From: Thalassobaculum fulvum
GTDB lineage: Bacteria; Pseudomonadota; Alphaproteobacteria; Thalassobaculales; Thalassobaculaceae
NCBI RefSeq assembly: GCF_014652915.1
Contig: NZ_BMZS01000009.1
Location: forward strand, 124,001 to 188,000
Reading direction: 5' to 3'
DNA length: 64,000 bases
This document shows, piece by piece, positions 29,747 through 37,298 of this stretch. Both the position numbers and the translations under genes were made by a program. Below the pieces are notes generated by a model that had not been told where the DNA came from, ran no database searches, and saw nothing but the letters and a program-made list of their open reading frames with translations. Each line of letters starts with the position of its first letter. Position 1 is the stretch's first letter.

Positions 29747-31248
29747 CCGCCGCGTCAGCCACCCCCGCCGCCGACGCGCTGGAGGCGCGGTTCCGGCGGC
29801 TGTCCGCCATCGAGGGCGCGCTCGGCGTGCTGTCCTGGGACCGGCTGGTGATGATGCCGCCGGGCGGCGGCGACGCCCGCGCCGAGCAGTCGGCGACCCT
29901 GGGGGTGCTCGCCCACGAGATCCTGACCGCGCCGGAGGTCGGCGACCTGCTGGAAGCCGCCGCGGCCGAGCCGCTGGCCGGCTGGCGGGCCGCCAACCTG
30001 CGCGAGATGAAGCGGCGGCACGCCCACGCCACCGCGCTGTCTTCGGCCCTGGTCGACGCGATGGCCCGGGCGTCCGCGAAGTCCGAGACGGCGTGGCGCG
30101 CTGCCCGGGCGGAATCGAGCTTCGCCGGCGTGCGCGGGCCCCTCGGCGAGGTCCTGCGCCTGACCCGCGAGGCGGCATCGGCCAAGGCCGAGGTGCTCGG
30201 CCTCGAGCCCTACGCGGCACTGCTCGACCAGTACGAGCCGGGCGGCTCGGTGGCGCGTATCGAGGGACTGTTCGCCGAGCTCGAGGCCGCCCTGCCGCCG
30301 ATCCTGGAGGCGGTGCTCGAGCGTCAGGCCCGGGCCGGCGACCCGGAGATGCCGACGGGCCCGTTCCCGGTGCCGGCCCAGCGCGGCCTCGCCCGCGACA
30401 TCATGGCGACGCTCGGCTTCGACTTCACCCACGGCCGGCTCGACGAGACCCTGCATCCGTTCTGTGGCGGCGTGCCCGACGACGTCCGGGTCACCACCCG
30501 GTTCTCCGAGAGCGGCTTCGTGTCGGGCGTCATGGGAGTGATCCACGAGACCGGCCACGCCCTGTACGAGCGCGGCCTGCCGGCCGAATGGCGCGGCCTG
30601 CCGGTCGGCGAGGCCCGCGGCATGGTGCTGCACGAGAGCCAGTCTCTGCTGATGGAGATGCAGGCCTGCCGGTCGCCGGAGTTCCTGGCGCACCTGTCGG
30701 GGATGGCCCGGGCGGCGTTCGGTGGCGACGGCAGCGCCTGGGACCCGTCCAACCTGCGGCGCATCTACACCCATGTCGAGCGCGGCTTCATCCGGGTCGA
30801 GGCCGACGAGGTGACCTACCCGCTGCACGTCATCCTGCGGACCCGGCTGGAACGGGCGCTGCTGGCCGGCGACCTGGCGGTCGGCGACCTGCCGGGCGCC
30901 TGGAACGCGGGCATGCGCGACCTGCTCGGCGTGACGCCGCCGGACGATACGCGCGGCTGCCTGCAGGACATCCACTGGTACGACGGGGCGGTCGGCTACT
31001 TCCCGACCTACACCCTCGGCGCGCTGGCGGCGGCCCAGCTGTTCGCGGCCGCCACCGCGGCCGATCCGGCGATCGTCGAGGCGATCGGGCGGGGCGACTT
31101 CACCCGCTTGCTCGCCTGGCTGCGCCCGAACGTGCACGGGAAGGCCAGTTCGGCGACCACCGACGAGATCCTGACCGCCGCGACCGGCGCGCCGCTCGGC
31201 GCCGGGGCGTTCCTGGCGCACCTGAAGCGGCGTTACCTGGACGGGTAG
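29743..31248 (+). CDS. M32 family carboxypeptidase (Taq-type)
   Basis: A 501-residue metallocarboxypeptidase. The zinc site is H268-E-T-G-H (V-I-H-E-T-G-H-A-L-Y-E), followed about 30 residues later by V-L-H-E-S-Q-S-L, the third-ligand motif of family M32. Length and the C-terminal segment with H-W-Y-D and G-Y-F-P-T-Y-T-L-G agree. It is cytoplasmic and mostly helical, expected to trim peptides from the C-terminus. The overlap with surf1 suggests cotranscription with the oxidase genes, which has no obvious functional reason. Confidence 0.93.
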   Translation: MTAASATPAADALEARFRRLSAIEGALGVLSWDRLVMMPPGGGDARAEQSATLGVLAHEILTAPEVGDLLEAAAAEPLAGWRAANLREMKRRHAHATALSSALVDAMARASAKSETAWRAARAESSFAGVRGPLGEVLRLTREAASAKAEVLGLEPYAALLDQYEPGGSVARIEGLFAELEAALPPILEAVLERQARAGDPEMPTGPFPVPAQRGLARDIMATLGFDFTHGRLDETLHPFCGGVPDDVRVTTRFSESGFVSGVMGVIHETGHALYERGLPAEWRGLPVGEARGMVLHESQSLLMEMQACRSPEFLAHLSGMARAAFGGDGSAWDPSNLRRIYTHVERGFIRVEADEVTYPLHVILRTRLERALLAGDLAVGDLPGAWNAGMRDLLGVTPPDDTRGCLQDIHWYDGAVGYFPTYTLGALAAAQLFAAATAADPAIVEAIGRGDFTRLLAWLRPNVHGKASSATTDEILTAATGAPLGAGAFLAHLKRRYLDG

Positions 31249-31260
31249 GGCGGCGCGCCT

Positions 31261-31369
31261 CGGCCCCGGATCGCCGCTGGTGCGGCGTCCGGGATGAGGT
31301 TTGAAGGTGACGTCCACATGGGTCCTCATCCCGGACCGGCGCGTGTCAGCGCGGCCGATCCGGGACCGA
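31261..31369. repeat. Palindromic intergenic element R3
   Basis: Between two convergent genes. Left arm 31261-31299 (ends CGTCCGGGATGAGG) and right arm 31324-31369 (starts CCTCATCCCGGACC) pair at their inner 14 bases and again at the outer CCCGGATCG/CGATCCGGG. The loop is about 24 bp. Same family as R5 to R8. Confidence 0.8.
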
Positions 31370-31378
31370 GCCGCGCCG

Positions 31379-32647
31379 TCAGCCGTCCCACCGCCTGAAG
31401 ATCAGCGTCGCGTTCACGCCGCCGAAGCCGAAGCCGTTGGACATGGCGTAGTCGACGCCGGTCCGCCGGGCGGACGGCCCGATCAGGTCGAGGCCGTCGG
31501 CTGCCTCGTCGGGATCCTCCAGGTTCAGGGTCGGCGGCAGCTCGCCGGTGCGCAGCGCCTGGATCGAGAATACCGCCTCGAGCCCGCCGGCCGCTCCCAG
31601 CAGGTGGCCGGTCGCCGACTTGGTCGACGAGATCGCCACCCCGGCGCCGGTGCCGAACACCGTTCGGATCGCCGCCAGCTCGCCGGCGTCGCCGACCGGT
31701 GTCGAGGTGGCGTGGGCGTTCAGGTAACCGATCGCCGACGGCTCCAGCCCGGCCTGGGCCAGCGCCTGGCGCATCGCCCGGGCGGCGCCGTCGCCGTCCT
31801 CCGGCCCCGAGGTCATGTGGTAGGCGTCGGCGGTCGTGCCGTAGCCGACCAGCTCGGCCAGCGGGGCGGCGCCGCGCCGCTCGGCGTGCTCGAGCGCCTC
31901 GATCACCACGACGCCGGCGCCCTCGCCCATTACGAAGCCGTCGCGCTGCCGGTCGAACGGCCGCGACGCGGCCGACGGCCGGTCGTTGAAGCCGGTCGAG
32001 AGTGCCCGGGCGGCGGCGAAACCGGCGAGGCTGACGGTGTCGATGCAGGCCTCGGCGCCGCCGCACACCGCCACGTCGATCTCGCCGGCGCGGATCATCC
32101 GGGCGCCGTCGCCGATCGCCTGGGCACCGGCCGCGCAGGCGGTCACCGGGGCGCCGAGCGGGCCCTTGAAGCCGTGGGCGATCGAGACCTGGCCGGCCGC
32201 CAGATTGGCCAGGAACGACGGCACGATGAACGGCGACAGCCGCCGGGTGCCGCGTTCGGCGACCGTCCTGGCCGCCTCCATCATGGCCGGGAACCCGCCG
32301 ACGCCCGAGGCGATCACCGTCGCCGTGCGCTCCTGCTCGCGGACGTCCTGCGGCTGCCAGCCTGACTGCCCGACCGCTTCGCCGGCGGCGACCATGGCGA
32401 ACTGGATGAACCGGTCCATCTTCTTGAGGTCCTTCGGCGCGATCGCGACCGTCGGGTCGAAGCCGGCCGGGTCCGCGTCCTTGCCCGGCACCACGCCGCC
32501 GACCCGCGCCGGCAGGTCGGCCGCCACCGGATCCGGCAGCCGCACCAGCCCGGAGTGCCCCGAGACGAGGCGGTTCCACACGGCGTCCACGCCGACCCCG
32601 AGCGGCGCCACCACGCCCAGCCCCGTCACCACCACGCGTCGTGTCAT
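31379..32647 (-). CDS. Beta-ketoacyl-ACP synthase II (FabF-type), stand-alone
   Basis: A 422-residue condensing enzyme. The active-site cysteine is C171 (V-T-A-C-A-A-G-A), with histidines in N-A-H-A-T-S-T-P near 312 and K-S-A-T-G-H-L-L-G near 348, giving the C-H-H triad. It elongates acyl-ACP with malonyl-ACP. No acpP, fabG or fabD is nearby, so this is probably an extra copy with a special role, possibly in unusual fatty acids (inference). A good GAGGAG precedes the ATG. It lies downstream of a MarR-type gene and a perfect TGTATATACA palindrome. Confidence 0.92.
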   Translation of the reverse strand: MTRRVVVTGLGVVAPLGVGVDAVWNRLVSGHSGLVRLPDPVAADLPARVGGVVPGKDADPAGFDPTVAIAPKDLKKMDRFIQFAMVAAGEAVGQSGWQPQDVREQERTATVIASGVGGFPAMMEAARTVAERGTRRLSPFIVPSFLANLAAGQVSIAHGFKGPLGAPVTACAAGAQAIGDGARMIRAGEIDVAVCGGAEACIDTVSLAGFAAARALSTGFNDRPSAASRPFDRQRDGFVMGEGAGVVVIEALEHAERRGAAPLAELVGYGTTADAYHMTSGPEDGDGAARAMRQALAQAGLEPSAIGYLNAHATSTPVGDAGELAAIRTVFGTGAGVAISSTKSATGHLLGAAGGLEAVFSIQALRTGELPPTLNLEDPDEAADGLDLIGPSARRTGVDYAMSNGFGFGGVNATLIFRRWDG

Positions 32648-32688
32648 GCCCCCGGCTCCTCATGCGATCTCAGAGTACGGAACAGATA

Positions 32689-32698
32689 TGTATATACA
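32689..32698. promoter_or_regulatory. Palindrome TGTATATACA upstream of fabF-like gene, candidate MarR operator
   Basis: A perfect 10-bp palindrome in a short AT-rich patch, 42 bp before the condensing enzyme start and 36 bp after the MarR-type gene. AT-rich dyads of this kind often bind MarR proteins and overlap -10 boxes. A role in controlling the downstream gene is inferred. Confidence 0.45.
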
Positions 32699-32733
32699 CA
32701 GTTAAAAGCAAGGACCGTCCCGCCGGTGCGCCG

Positions 32734-33189
32734 TCAGTCCTGCGTCGGCCCGGCATCGCGGGCCGCCGTCCGAAGCCGCTCCAGGGCCGCCCGGGCGTCG
32801 GCGAGCCCCTCCTCTCCGAGGGCGGAGACCAGGCGGCCGTGGGCCTCTTCCCAGATCGGCACGGCCGCTTCGATGACGGCGCGGCCTGAAGCGGTCAGCG
32901 CGAAGCGCTTGGCCCGGCTGCCGGCCGGGCGCTCGGATTCGATCAGCCTGTTGCGCTCCAGCAGCTTGAGGTTCCGCACCAGGGTCGAGCGGTCGAGCAC
33001 CAGCAGCTCGGCCAGCTCCGCCATGCCGGCCTCGGGATGCAGGGCGAGAGCGCCCAGCAGGTGGAACTGCGTCGTCGGCACGCCGAGGCTGCGCATGGTG
33101 GCGCCGTACACCCGGGCGACCGCCCGAGCGGTCATCGCCGTCTGGAGCGCCAGGCACTCCCTTTCCATGCGCTGCAGGCCGGAGGTCAT
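32734..33189 (-). CDS. MarR family transcriptional regulator
   Basis: A 151-residue regulator with the winged helix in the middle: helix-turn-helix at about 57-80 (M-A-E-L-A-E-L-L-V-L-D-R-S-T-L-V-R-N-L) and the wing near 85-98, with long flanking helices for dimer formation. The F-H-L-L-G-A-L segment near 42 is typical. It lies 86 bp upstream of the fabF-like gene on the same strand. The ligand is unknown. Confidence 0.9.
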   Translation of the reverse strand: MTSGLQRMERECLALQTAMTARAVARVYGATMRSLGVPTTQFHLLGALALHPEAGMAELAELLVLDRSTLVRNLKLLERNRLIESERPAGSRAKRFALTASGRAVIEAAVPIWEEAHGRLVSALGEEGLADARAALERLRTAARDAGPTQD

Positions 33190-33253
33190 GCCCCGCCTAT
33201 AGCCGCTTGCCGGCGGCTCGGCAACGCACCCGGCGCGCGATCGCGCTCGAGCG

Positions 33254-34468
33254 TCACGGCCGGGCCCGGTTGCCGTGGGCCGGCCGCGGTTCCGGCCCGG
33301 TGTAGCGGGCGCGCGGCCGGATCAGGGTGCCGGACGCCAGCTGCTCGGCGGCGTGGGCGAGCCAGCCGACGCTGCGGCCGATCGCGAAGACCCCGATCGC
33401 CCTGTCGGCGTCGAGCCCCCAGGTGGCGGCCAGGGTGGCGAGCCCGAAGTCCAGGTTCGGGCCGAGCCCGGTCGCCGCCCGCCCGGCCGCCGCGACCGCG
33501 TCGACCACGTCGAGCAGCGGCTGTGGCCCGGTCGCCTTGCGCACCGCCTGCAGGGTCGCGGTCGCCCGCGGGTCGCCGTCCGGGTACAGCGGGTGGCCGA
33601 AGCCGGGCAGGGCCTCGCCGCGGCGCAGCCGCTCGGTCACCGCCGCCCGGCCGTCGCCCAGCCGCAGCGCCTCGTGGATCAGCGCCAGGGTCTGCGGGGT
33701 CATGCCGCCGTGCCGGGGGCCCTCCAGGGTGGCGAGCCCGGCGATCACCGCGGCGTACGGGGTGGCGCGGGTCGAGGCGGCGACCCGGACGGCGAAGGCC
33801 GAGGCGTTCAGCTCGTGGTCGGCGCACAGCACCAGGGCGGTGCGGATCGCCTCGGCCGCGGCCGGCACGCCCCAAGCGGTCGCCAGCACCCGGTGCGCCG
33901 GACCGTCGGGCACCGCACCGTCCGACCACACCGAGACCAGATGCCGGACGATGCGGGCGCCGGTTCGGGCCAGCGCCGGCGTGGTGCGGGCATAGGCGGC
34001 GACGTCGGCGCGGCCGGCCACCGCCAGCCGGGCGATCGCCCCGGCGATCCCGGGGGCGGCCGGGGGCTCGGGTTCGATGACCACGTCGGCGAACGGGTCG
34101 GAATCGTCGAGCTGCCACAGCAGCCCGGCGACGGTCTCGAGCGAGGCGGACTCGGCGAGCGCCAGCGCATCGCGCCCGCGGTAGTACAGCCGGCCGCCGT
34201 CGATCAGGGTGATGGCGCTGTCGAGTAGCGGCGCCCCGAAGTCGAGGGCGCGATCGGGCGTGCCGCCGCTGCCGGCGTCGCCGTGGCTGCGCAGCCGGCG
34301 GATGTCGGTCGCGGCGTACAGCCGCCTGCGCGAACCCGGCTGGCCGCGCGATTCGACCAGCCCGCGGCTGACATAGGCGTACAGCGTGGCCCGGCTGACG
34401 TTCAGCTCGGCCGCGGCCTCGGCGGCGGTGATCCAGGCCCTGGAGGACGATGCGGCGCGCTCGGACAT
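33254..34468 (-). CDS. Citrate synthase family protein with N-terminal MerR-like DNA-binding domain
   Basis: A 404-residue protein. Residues about 14-58 form a helix-turn-helix of the MerR/excisionase type (T-A-A-E-A-A-A-E-L-N-V-S-R-A-T-L-Y-A-Y-V). The rest is a citrate synthase fold with the three catalytic positions kept: H in P-R-H-G-G-M near 236, H in G-F-G-H-P-L-Y near 277, and D in N-L-D-F near 325. It may be an enzyme that also binds DNA, or a sensor of acyl-CoA/oxaloacetate. It is divergent from a second citrate synthase homologue, and two dyads lie between them. Condensing activity versus regulation cannot be settled from sequence. Confidence 0.85.
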   Translation of the reverse strand: MSERAASSSRAWITAAEAAAELNVSRATLYAYVSRGLVESRGQPGSRRRLYAATDIRRLRSHGDAGSGGTPDRALDFGAPLLDSAITLIDGGRLYYRGRDALALAESASLETVAGLLWQLDDSDPFADVVIEPEPPAAPGIAGAIARLAVAGRADVAAYARTTPALARTGARIVRHLVSVWSDGAVPDGPAHRVLATAWGVPAAAEAIRTALVLCADHELNASAFAVRVAASTRATPYAAVIAGLATLEGPRHGGMTPQTLALIHEALRLGDGRAAVTERLRRGEALPGFGHPLYPDGDPRATATLQAVRKATGPQPLLDVVDAVAAAGRAATGLGPNLDFGLATLAATWGLDADRAIGVFAIGRSVGWLAHAAEQLASGTLIRPRARYTGPEPRPAHGNRARP

Positions 34469-34479
34469 TGACTGTATGT

Positions 34480-34501
34480 ATCAACATTGATCAAGATTGA
34501 T
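34480..34501. promoter_or_regulatory. Tandem ATCAA-N2-TTGAT dyads, candidate operator of the divergent citrate synthase pair
   Basis: ATCAACATTGAT at 34480-34491 and ATCAAGATTGAT at 34490-34501 are two perfect dyads that share two bases and are 10 bp apart, one helical turn. They lie 11 bp upstream of the DNA-binding citrate synthase gene and about 45 bp before the other gene. The likely binder is the HTH-bearing synthase itself (inference). Confidence 0.6.
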
Positions 34502-34546
34502 GAGCGTCGCATATCCCTCGCCGGACAGCAAGCGAGGAGACCGACG

Positions 34547-35677
34547 ATGACGACGATGGACGACGTGGTGGCGGCCGAGACCGTGCTGAGCCGGGTCGAC
34601 GGCGAGGGCGGGCGCCTGGTGGTGCACGGTCTCGACCTGGAGGACCTGGTCGCGGCCCACGGCTTCGAGGCCACGGCGGCGCTGCTGTGGGGCGCGATCG
34701 ATCCGGAACTGGGCGACCTGGAACTGGGCGACCCGGAACTGGGCGACGCTGGTGAGGTGGCCCGGGCGCTCGGCTCGGCCCGCGCCCGGGCGTTCGCGCG
34801 GGTGCCGGCGATCCTGGCGGCGACCGAAGACCTGGCGCCGATCGACGCGCTGCGGGCCGGCATCGCCTGCCTGGCGGCCGACGGCGACCGCGCGGCCGTC
34901 GTGCTGGCGACCGCTGCGATGCCGGTGCTGCTGGCGGCGGCCTTCCGCCGCGACCGCGGCCTGCCGCCGGTCGCTCCGGACCCGGCGCTCGGCCAGGCGG
35001 CCGACCTGCTGCGCATGCTCGACGGCACGCCGGCCGATCCCGGCCGGGTGCGGGCGCTCGAGACCTACCTGGTGACGGTGGCCGACCACGGCATGAACGC
35101 CTCGACCTTCGCGGCCAGGGTGATCGCGGCGACCGCCTCGGACCCGGTCTCGGCGGTCGCCGGCGCCGTCGGCGCGCTGAAGGGCCCGCTGCACGGCGGG
35201 GCGCCGGGGCCGGTGCTCGACATGCTGGACGCGGTCGGCACGCCGGCCAACGCCGCGGCCTGGATCGCGGCGGCGCTCGACCGCGGCGAGCGGCTGATGG
35301 GGTTCGGGCACCGGATCTACCGCACCCGCGACCCGCGCGCCGACGTTCTGAAGGCGGCGCTCGCCGCGCTCGGGCCGCGCGACCCGGCCCGCACCGCGCT
35401 GGCCGAGGCGGTCGAGCGGGCGGCCCGCGACGCCCTGGCGGTGCGGTATCCGGGGCGCCGGCTCGACACCAACGTCGAGTTCTACACCGCCCTGCTGCTG
35501 GAGGCGGTCGGCATCGACCGGGCGTTGTTCACCCCGATGTTCGGGGTCGGCCGCGTGGTCGGCTGGACCGCCCACGTGCTGGAGCAGCGCGCCACCGGCC
35601 GGCTTATCCGCCCGAAGGCCCGCTACGTCGGCCCGGTGCCGGCGGGCGACACGTTCCGGGCGGCGGCGAACGGCTGA
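34547..35677 (+). CDS. Citrate synthase / methylcitrate synthase-like protein
   Basis: A 376-residue citrate synthase homologue. Catalytic histidines are in G-P-L-H-G-G-A near 222 and G-F-G-H-R-I-Y near 254. At the third site the sequence reads N-V-E-F-Y, with glutamate where most citrate synthases have the catalytic aspartate; this variant is known in some secondary synthases, so activity is possible but the substrate could be other than acetyl-CoA. Three 15-bp direct repeats near residues 54-68 encode E-L-G-D-x three times. ATG 34547 is preceded by GAGGAG; an upstream ATG at 34487 overlaps the operator and is unlikely. Confidence 0.85.
   Translation: MTTMDDVVAAETVLSRVDGEGGRLVVHGLDLEDLVAAHGFEATAALLWGAIDPELGDLELGDPELGDAGEVARALGSARARAFARVPAILAATEDLAPIDALRAGIACLAADGDRAAVVLATAAMPVLLAAAFRRDRGLPPVAPDPALGQAADLLRMLDGTPADPGRVRALETYLVTVADHGMNASTFAARVIAATASDPVSAVAGAVGALKGPLHGGAPGPVLDMLDAVGTPANAAAWIAAALDRGERLMGFGHRIYRTRDPRADVLKAALAALGPRDPARTALAEAVERAARDALAVRYPGRRLDTNVEFYTALLLEAVGIDRALFTPMFGVGRVVGWTAHVLEQRATGRLIRPKARYVGPVPAGDTFRAAANG
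34706..34750 (+). repeat. In-frame 15-bp tandem repeat (x3) in the citrate synthase homologue
   Basis: Three units of GAACTGGGCGAC plus a variable codon (CTG, CCG, GCT), encoding E-L-G-D-L, E-L-G-D-P and E-L-G-D-A. Unit number can change by slippage without shifting the frame. It lies in a surface region of the N-terminal helical part. Confidence 0.85.
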
Positions 35678-35691
35678 GGTCGGAGCTCCGT

Positions 35692-35710
35692 ACGCCCTCC
35701 AGTTGGGCGT
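35692..35710 (+). terminator. Short hairpin after the citrate synthase homologue
   Basis: ACGCCC-TCCAGTT-GGGCGT forms a perfect 6-bp stem 15 bp after the stop codon. There is no T-run behind it, so termination efficiency is uncertain. Confidence 0.35.
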
Positions 35711-35770
35711 TCGTGATGCCGTCGGCCCGTGTTACCGTCCGCGACGGTCGTCGCGCAGGGGAACACTTCG

Positions 35771-36457
35771 TTGACAGACACGGCTCTCATCGGTGTCGGA
35801 CTATACACGTTGGCGGAGGCGGAGCGCCTAGTCGGAGTACCGGCAGGAAAGGTGGGACGCTGGCTGCGGGGGCATCGTGCGCATGGACGGCAGTACGAGC
35901 CACTCTGGAAGCCGGAGGTCGATCTCGGCGATGAAAGGATCTACCTCGGTTTCCGGGATCTGATGGAGGTACGAGTCGCGGCTGCGTTCATCCATGCCGG
36001 GCTCAGTCCTCAGAAGGTGCGGCGTGCCATAGACTTGGCACGCGAGATGATCGGTCTCGACCGTCCGCTTTCGACGGTCCACTTCCGTACGGACGGACGA
36101 ACGGTCTTCCTCCGCATGGCCGAAGACGACAGGGATCGACTGATCGACCTGTTCCGCAAGCAGTATGCGTTTCGAGAGATCGTCGAGCCGAGCCTGAAGC
36201 ACGTCGATTTCGGCGAGGACGGAGTTCCCAGACGATGGTGGCCACTCGGCCGTCGCGGGCACGTCGTCGTTGATCCCGAGCGAGCCTTTGGTCAACCGAT
36301 CGAGAGTACGACGTCAGTGCCGGTTGCGTCGCTCGTTGCGGCGGTCAGTGCCGAGGGATCCGTCGAGGCTGCGGCGGCAGCATGGGATGTTCCATCTTCG
36401 GCAGTTCGACATGCTCTGGAGTTTTCCAGCCTCGGTGAAATGCGAAAGGCGGCGTGA
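35771..36457 (+). CDS. VapB45-like antitoxin with DUF433-type domain
   Basis: About 228 residues. The N-terminal part has a MerR-like helix-turn-helix (Y-T-L-A-E-A-E-R-L-V-G-V-P-A-G-K-V-G-R-W-L), then Y-L-G-F-R-D-L-M-E-V-R-V-A-A-A-F and a C-terminal DUF433-like segment (G-S-V-E-A-A-A-A-A-W-D-V-P-S-S-A-V). This design and size resemble the antitoxin of the VapBC45 family. TTG 35771 is preferred because AGGGGAA precedes it; the frame is open to a GTG at 35729 without a ribosome site. The stop overlaps the toxin start. Lower GC and codon use unlike the neighbours suggest horizontal transfer. Confidence 0.78.
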   Translation: MTDTALIGVGLYTLAEAERLVGVPAGKVGRWLRGHRAHGRQYEPLWKPEVDLGDERIYLGFRDLMEVRVAAAFIHAGLSPQKVRRAIDLAREMIGLDRPLSTVHFRTDGRTVFLRMAEDDRDRLIDLFRKQYAFREIVEPSLKHVDFGEDGVPRRWWPLGRRGHVVVDPERAFGQPIESTTSVPVASLVAAVSAEGSVEAAAAAWDVPSSAVRHALEFSSLGEMRKAA

Positions 36458-36864
36458 AGGTCTTCTTCGACAATTGCACTTCACCTGTGTTGGCGTCGTC
36501 GCTGGACGGCTTGATCCGTCATGACGGCCATGCCGCTGCACACATTCGAGATCTGCCGTGTGGTCGGCACGCAAAGGATATTGAGTGGTTTCAAATGCTT
36601 CGTGACGATCCGAATGAATGGATCGTGATAACGGGCGATGGCCGGATATCGAAGAACGCAGCAGAGCGGGCGGCTTTCCGTTCGGCCGGGCTTTTCGGCA
36701 TCGTTCTGGCGCCTGGCATTCTTCGCCTGCGCGTGAATCAACAGGCGTCGATATTGCTGTGGCGATGGCCCGATATCATGAGCCTCCTTCGACTGGTGGG
36801 CCGTCCGGCTCTGAACGAACTGCCTCAGAACCGCGGTTCCGCACTCCGTACGCTTCCACTCTGA
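36454..36864 (+). CDS. VapC45-like PIN-domain toxin
   Basis: A 136-residue PIN-like ribonuclease candidate. Acidic active-site residues are visible: D6 in F-F-D-N-C, D43 in K-D-I-E-W, and D62 in V-I-T-G-D-G-R-I, followed by a short C-terminal helix set. The gene begins with GTG inside the stop region of the antitoxin gene (4-bp overlap), the standard type II arrangement with antitoxin first. Composition is lower in GC than the flanks. The target RNA is unknown. An alternative reading is a DUF5615-type PIN-like protein of the same broad family. Confidence 0.8.
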   Translation: MKVFFDNCTSPVLASSLDGLIRHDGHAAAHIRDLPCGRHAKDIEWFQMLRDDPNEWIVITGDGRISKNAAERAAFRSAGLFGIVLAPGILRLRVNQQASILLWRWPDIMSLLRLVGRPALNELPQNRGSALRTLPL

Positions 36865-36893
36865 GGCGATACCCGAAATGGCTGAGGGGGCAG

Positions 36894-37253
36894 CTACCGG
36901 GCGAAGCCGCCGAGCGGCTTCATGTACACCGCCCCCATCCGGTCCAGGGCCTTGGTGGCGGCCTCGTCCGGGCTGCCGTAGACCGTCAGGCGCTTCGGCT
37001 CGGCGATCGCCAGGAACCGCTTGGCGGCGTTCGCCCCGAACCAGGCGATGTGGGTCATGACCGCGGCGGAGTCCCGGTAGCGCTCGTAGATGTGGCAGGT
37101 CGCACCGTCGCCGGAGATCGCCCACTCGTAGTTCAGGGCGTCGGGCTCGTTGTCCCGGGTCGCCGCGACCATCTCCTCCATCAGCGCGCGGAACGCGTCG
37201 AGCTGGCCGTCCTTGACGGCGACCTCCAGCATCCAGTGGACGTTTCCGGTCAT
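36894..37253 (-). CDS. Antibiotic biosynthesis monooxygenase (ABM) domain protein
   Basis: A 119-residue dimeric alpha/beta barrel protein of the ABM/YgiN type: L-E-V-A-V-K-D-G near the start, M-V-A-A-T-R-D-N-E-P-D near 30, and Y-E-W-A-I-S-G-D-G-A-T-C-H-I-Y-E-R-Y near 42-60. Members include quinol monooxygenases and enzymes of unknown substrate, without cofactor. Good GGGAGAA ribosome site. Last gene of a probable three-gene operon with a DUF1932 dehydrogenase. Confidence 0.82.
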   Translation of the reverse strand: MTGNVHWMLEVAVKDGQLDAFRALMEEMVAATRDNEPDALNYEWAISGDGATCHIYERYRDSAAVMTHIAWFGANAAKRFLAIAEPKRLTVYGSPDEAATKALDRMGAVYMKPLGGFAR

Positions 37254-37298
37254 CGTCGGGATTCTCCCTGCTGAGGGGGTGCGGCGGCGCCGGCCCCG

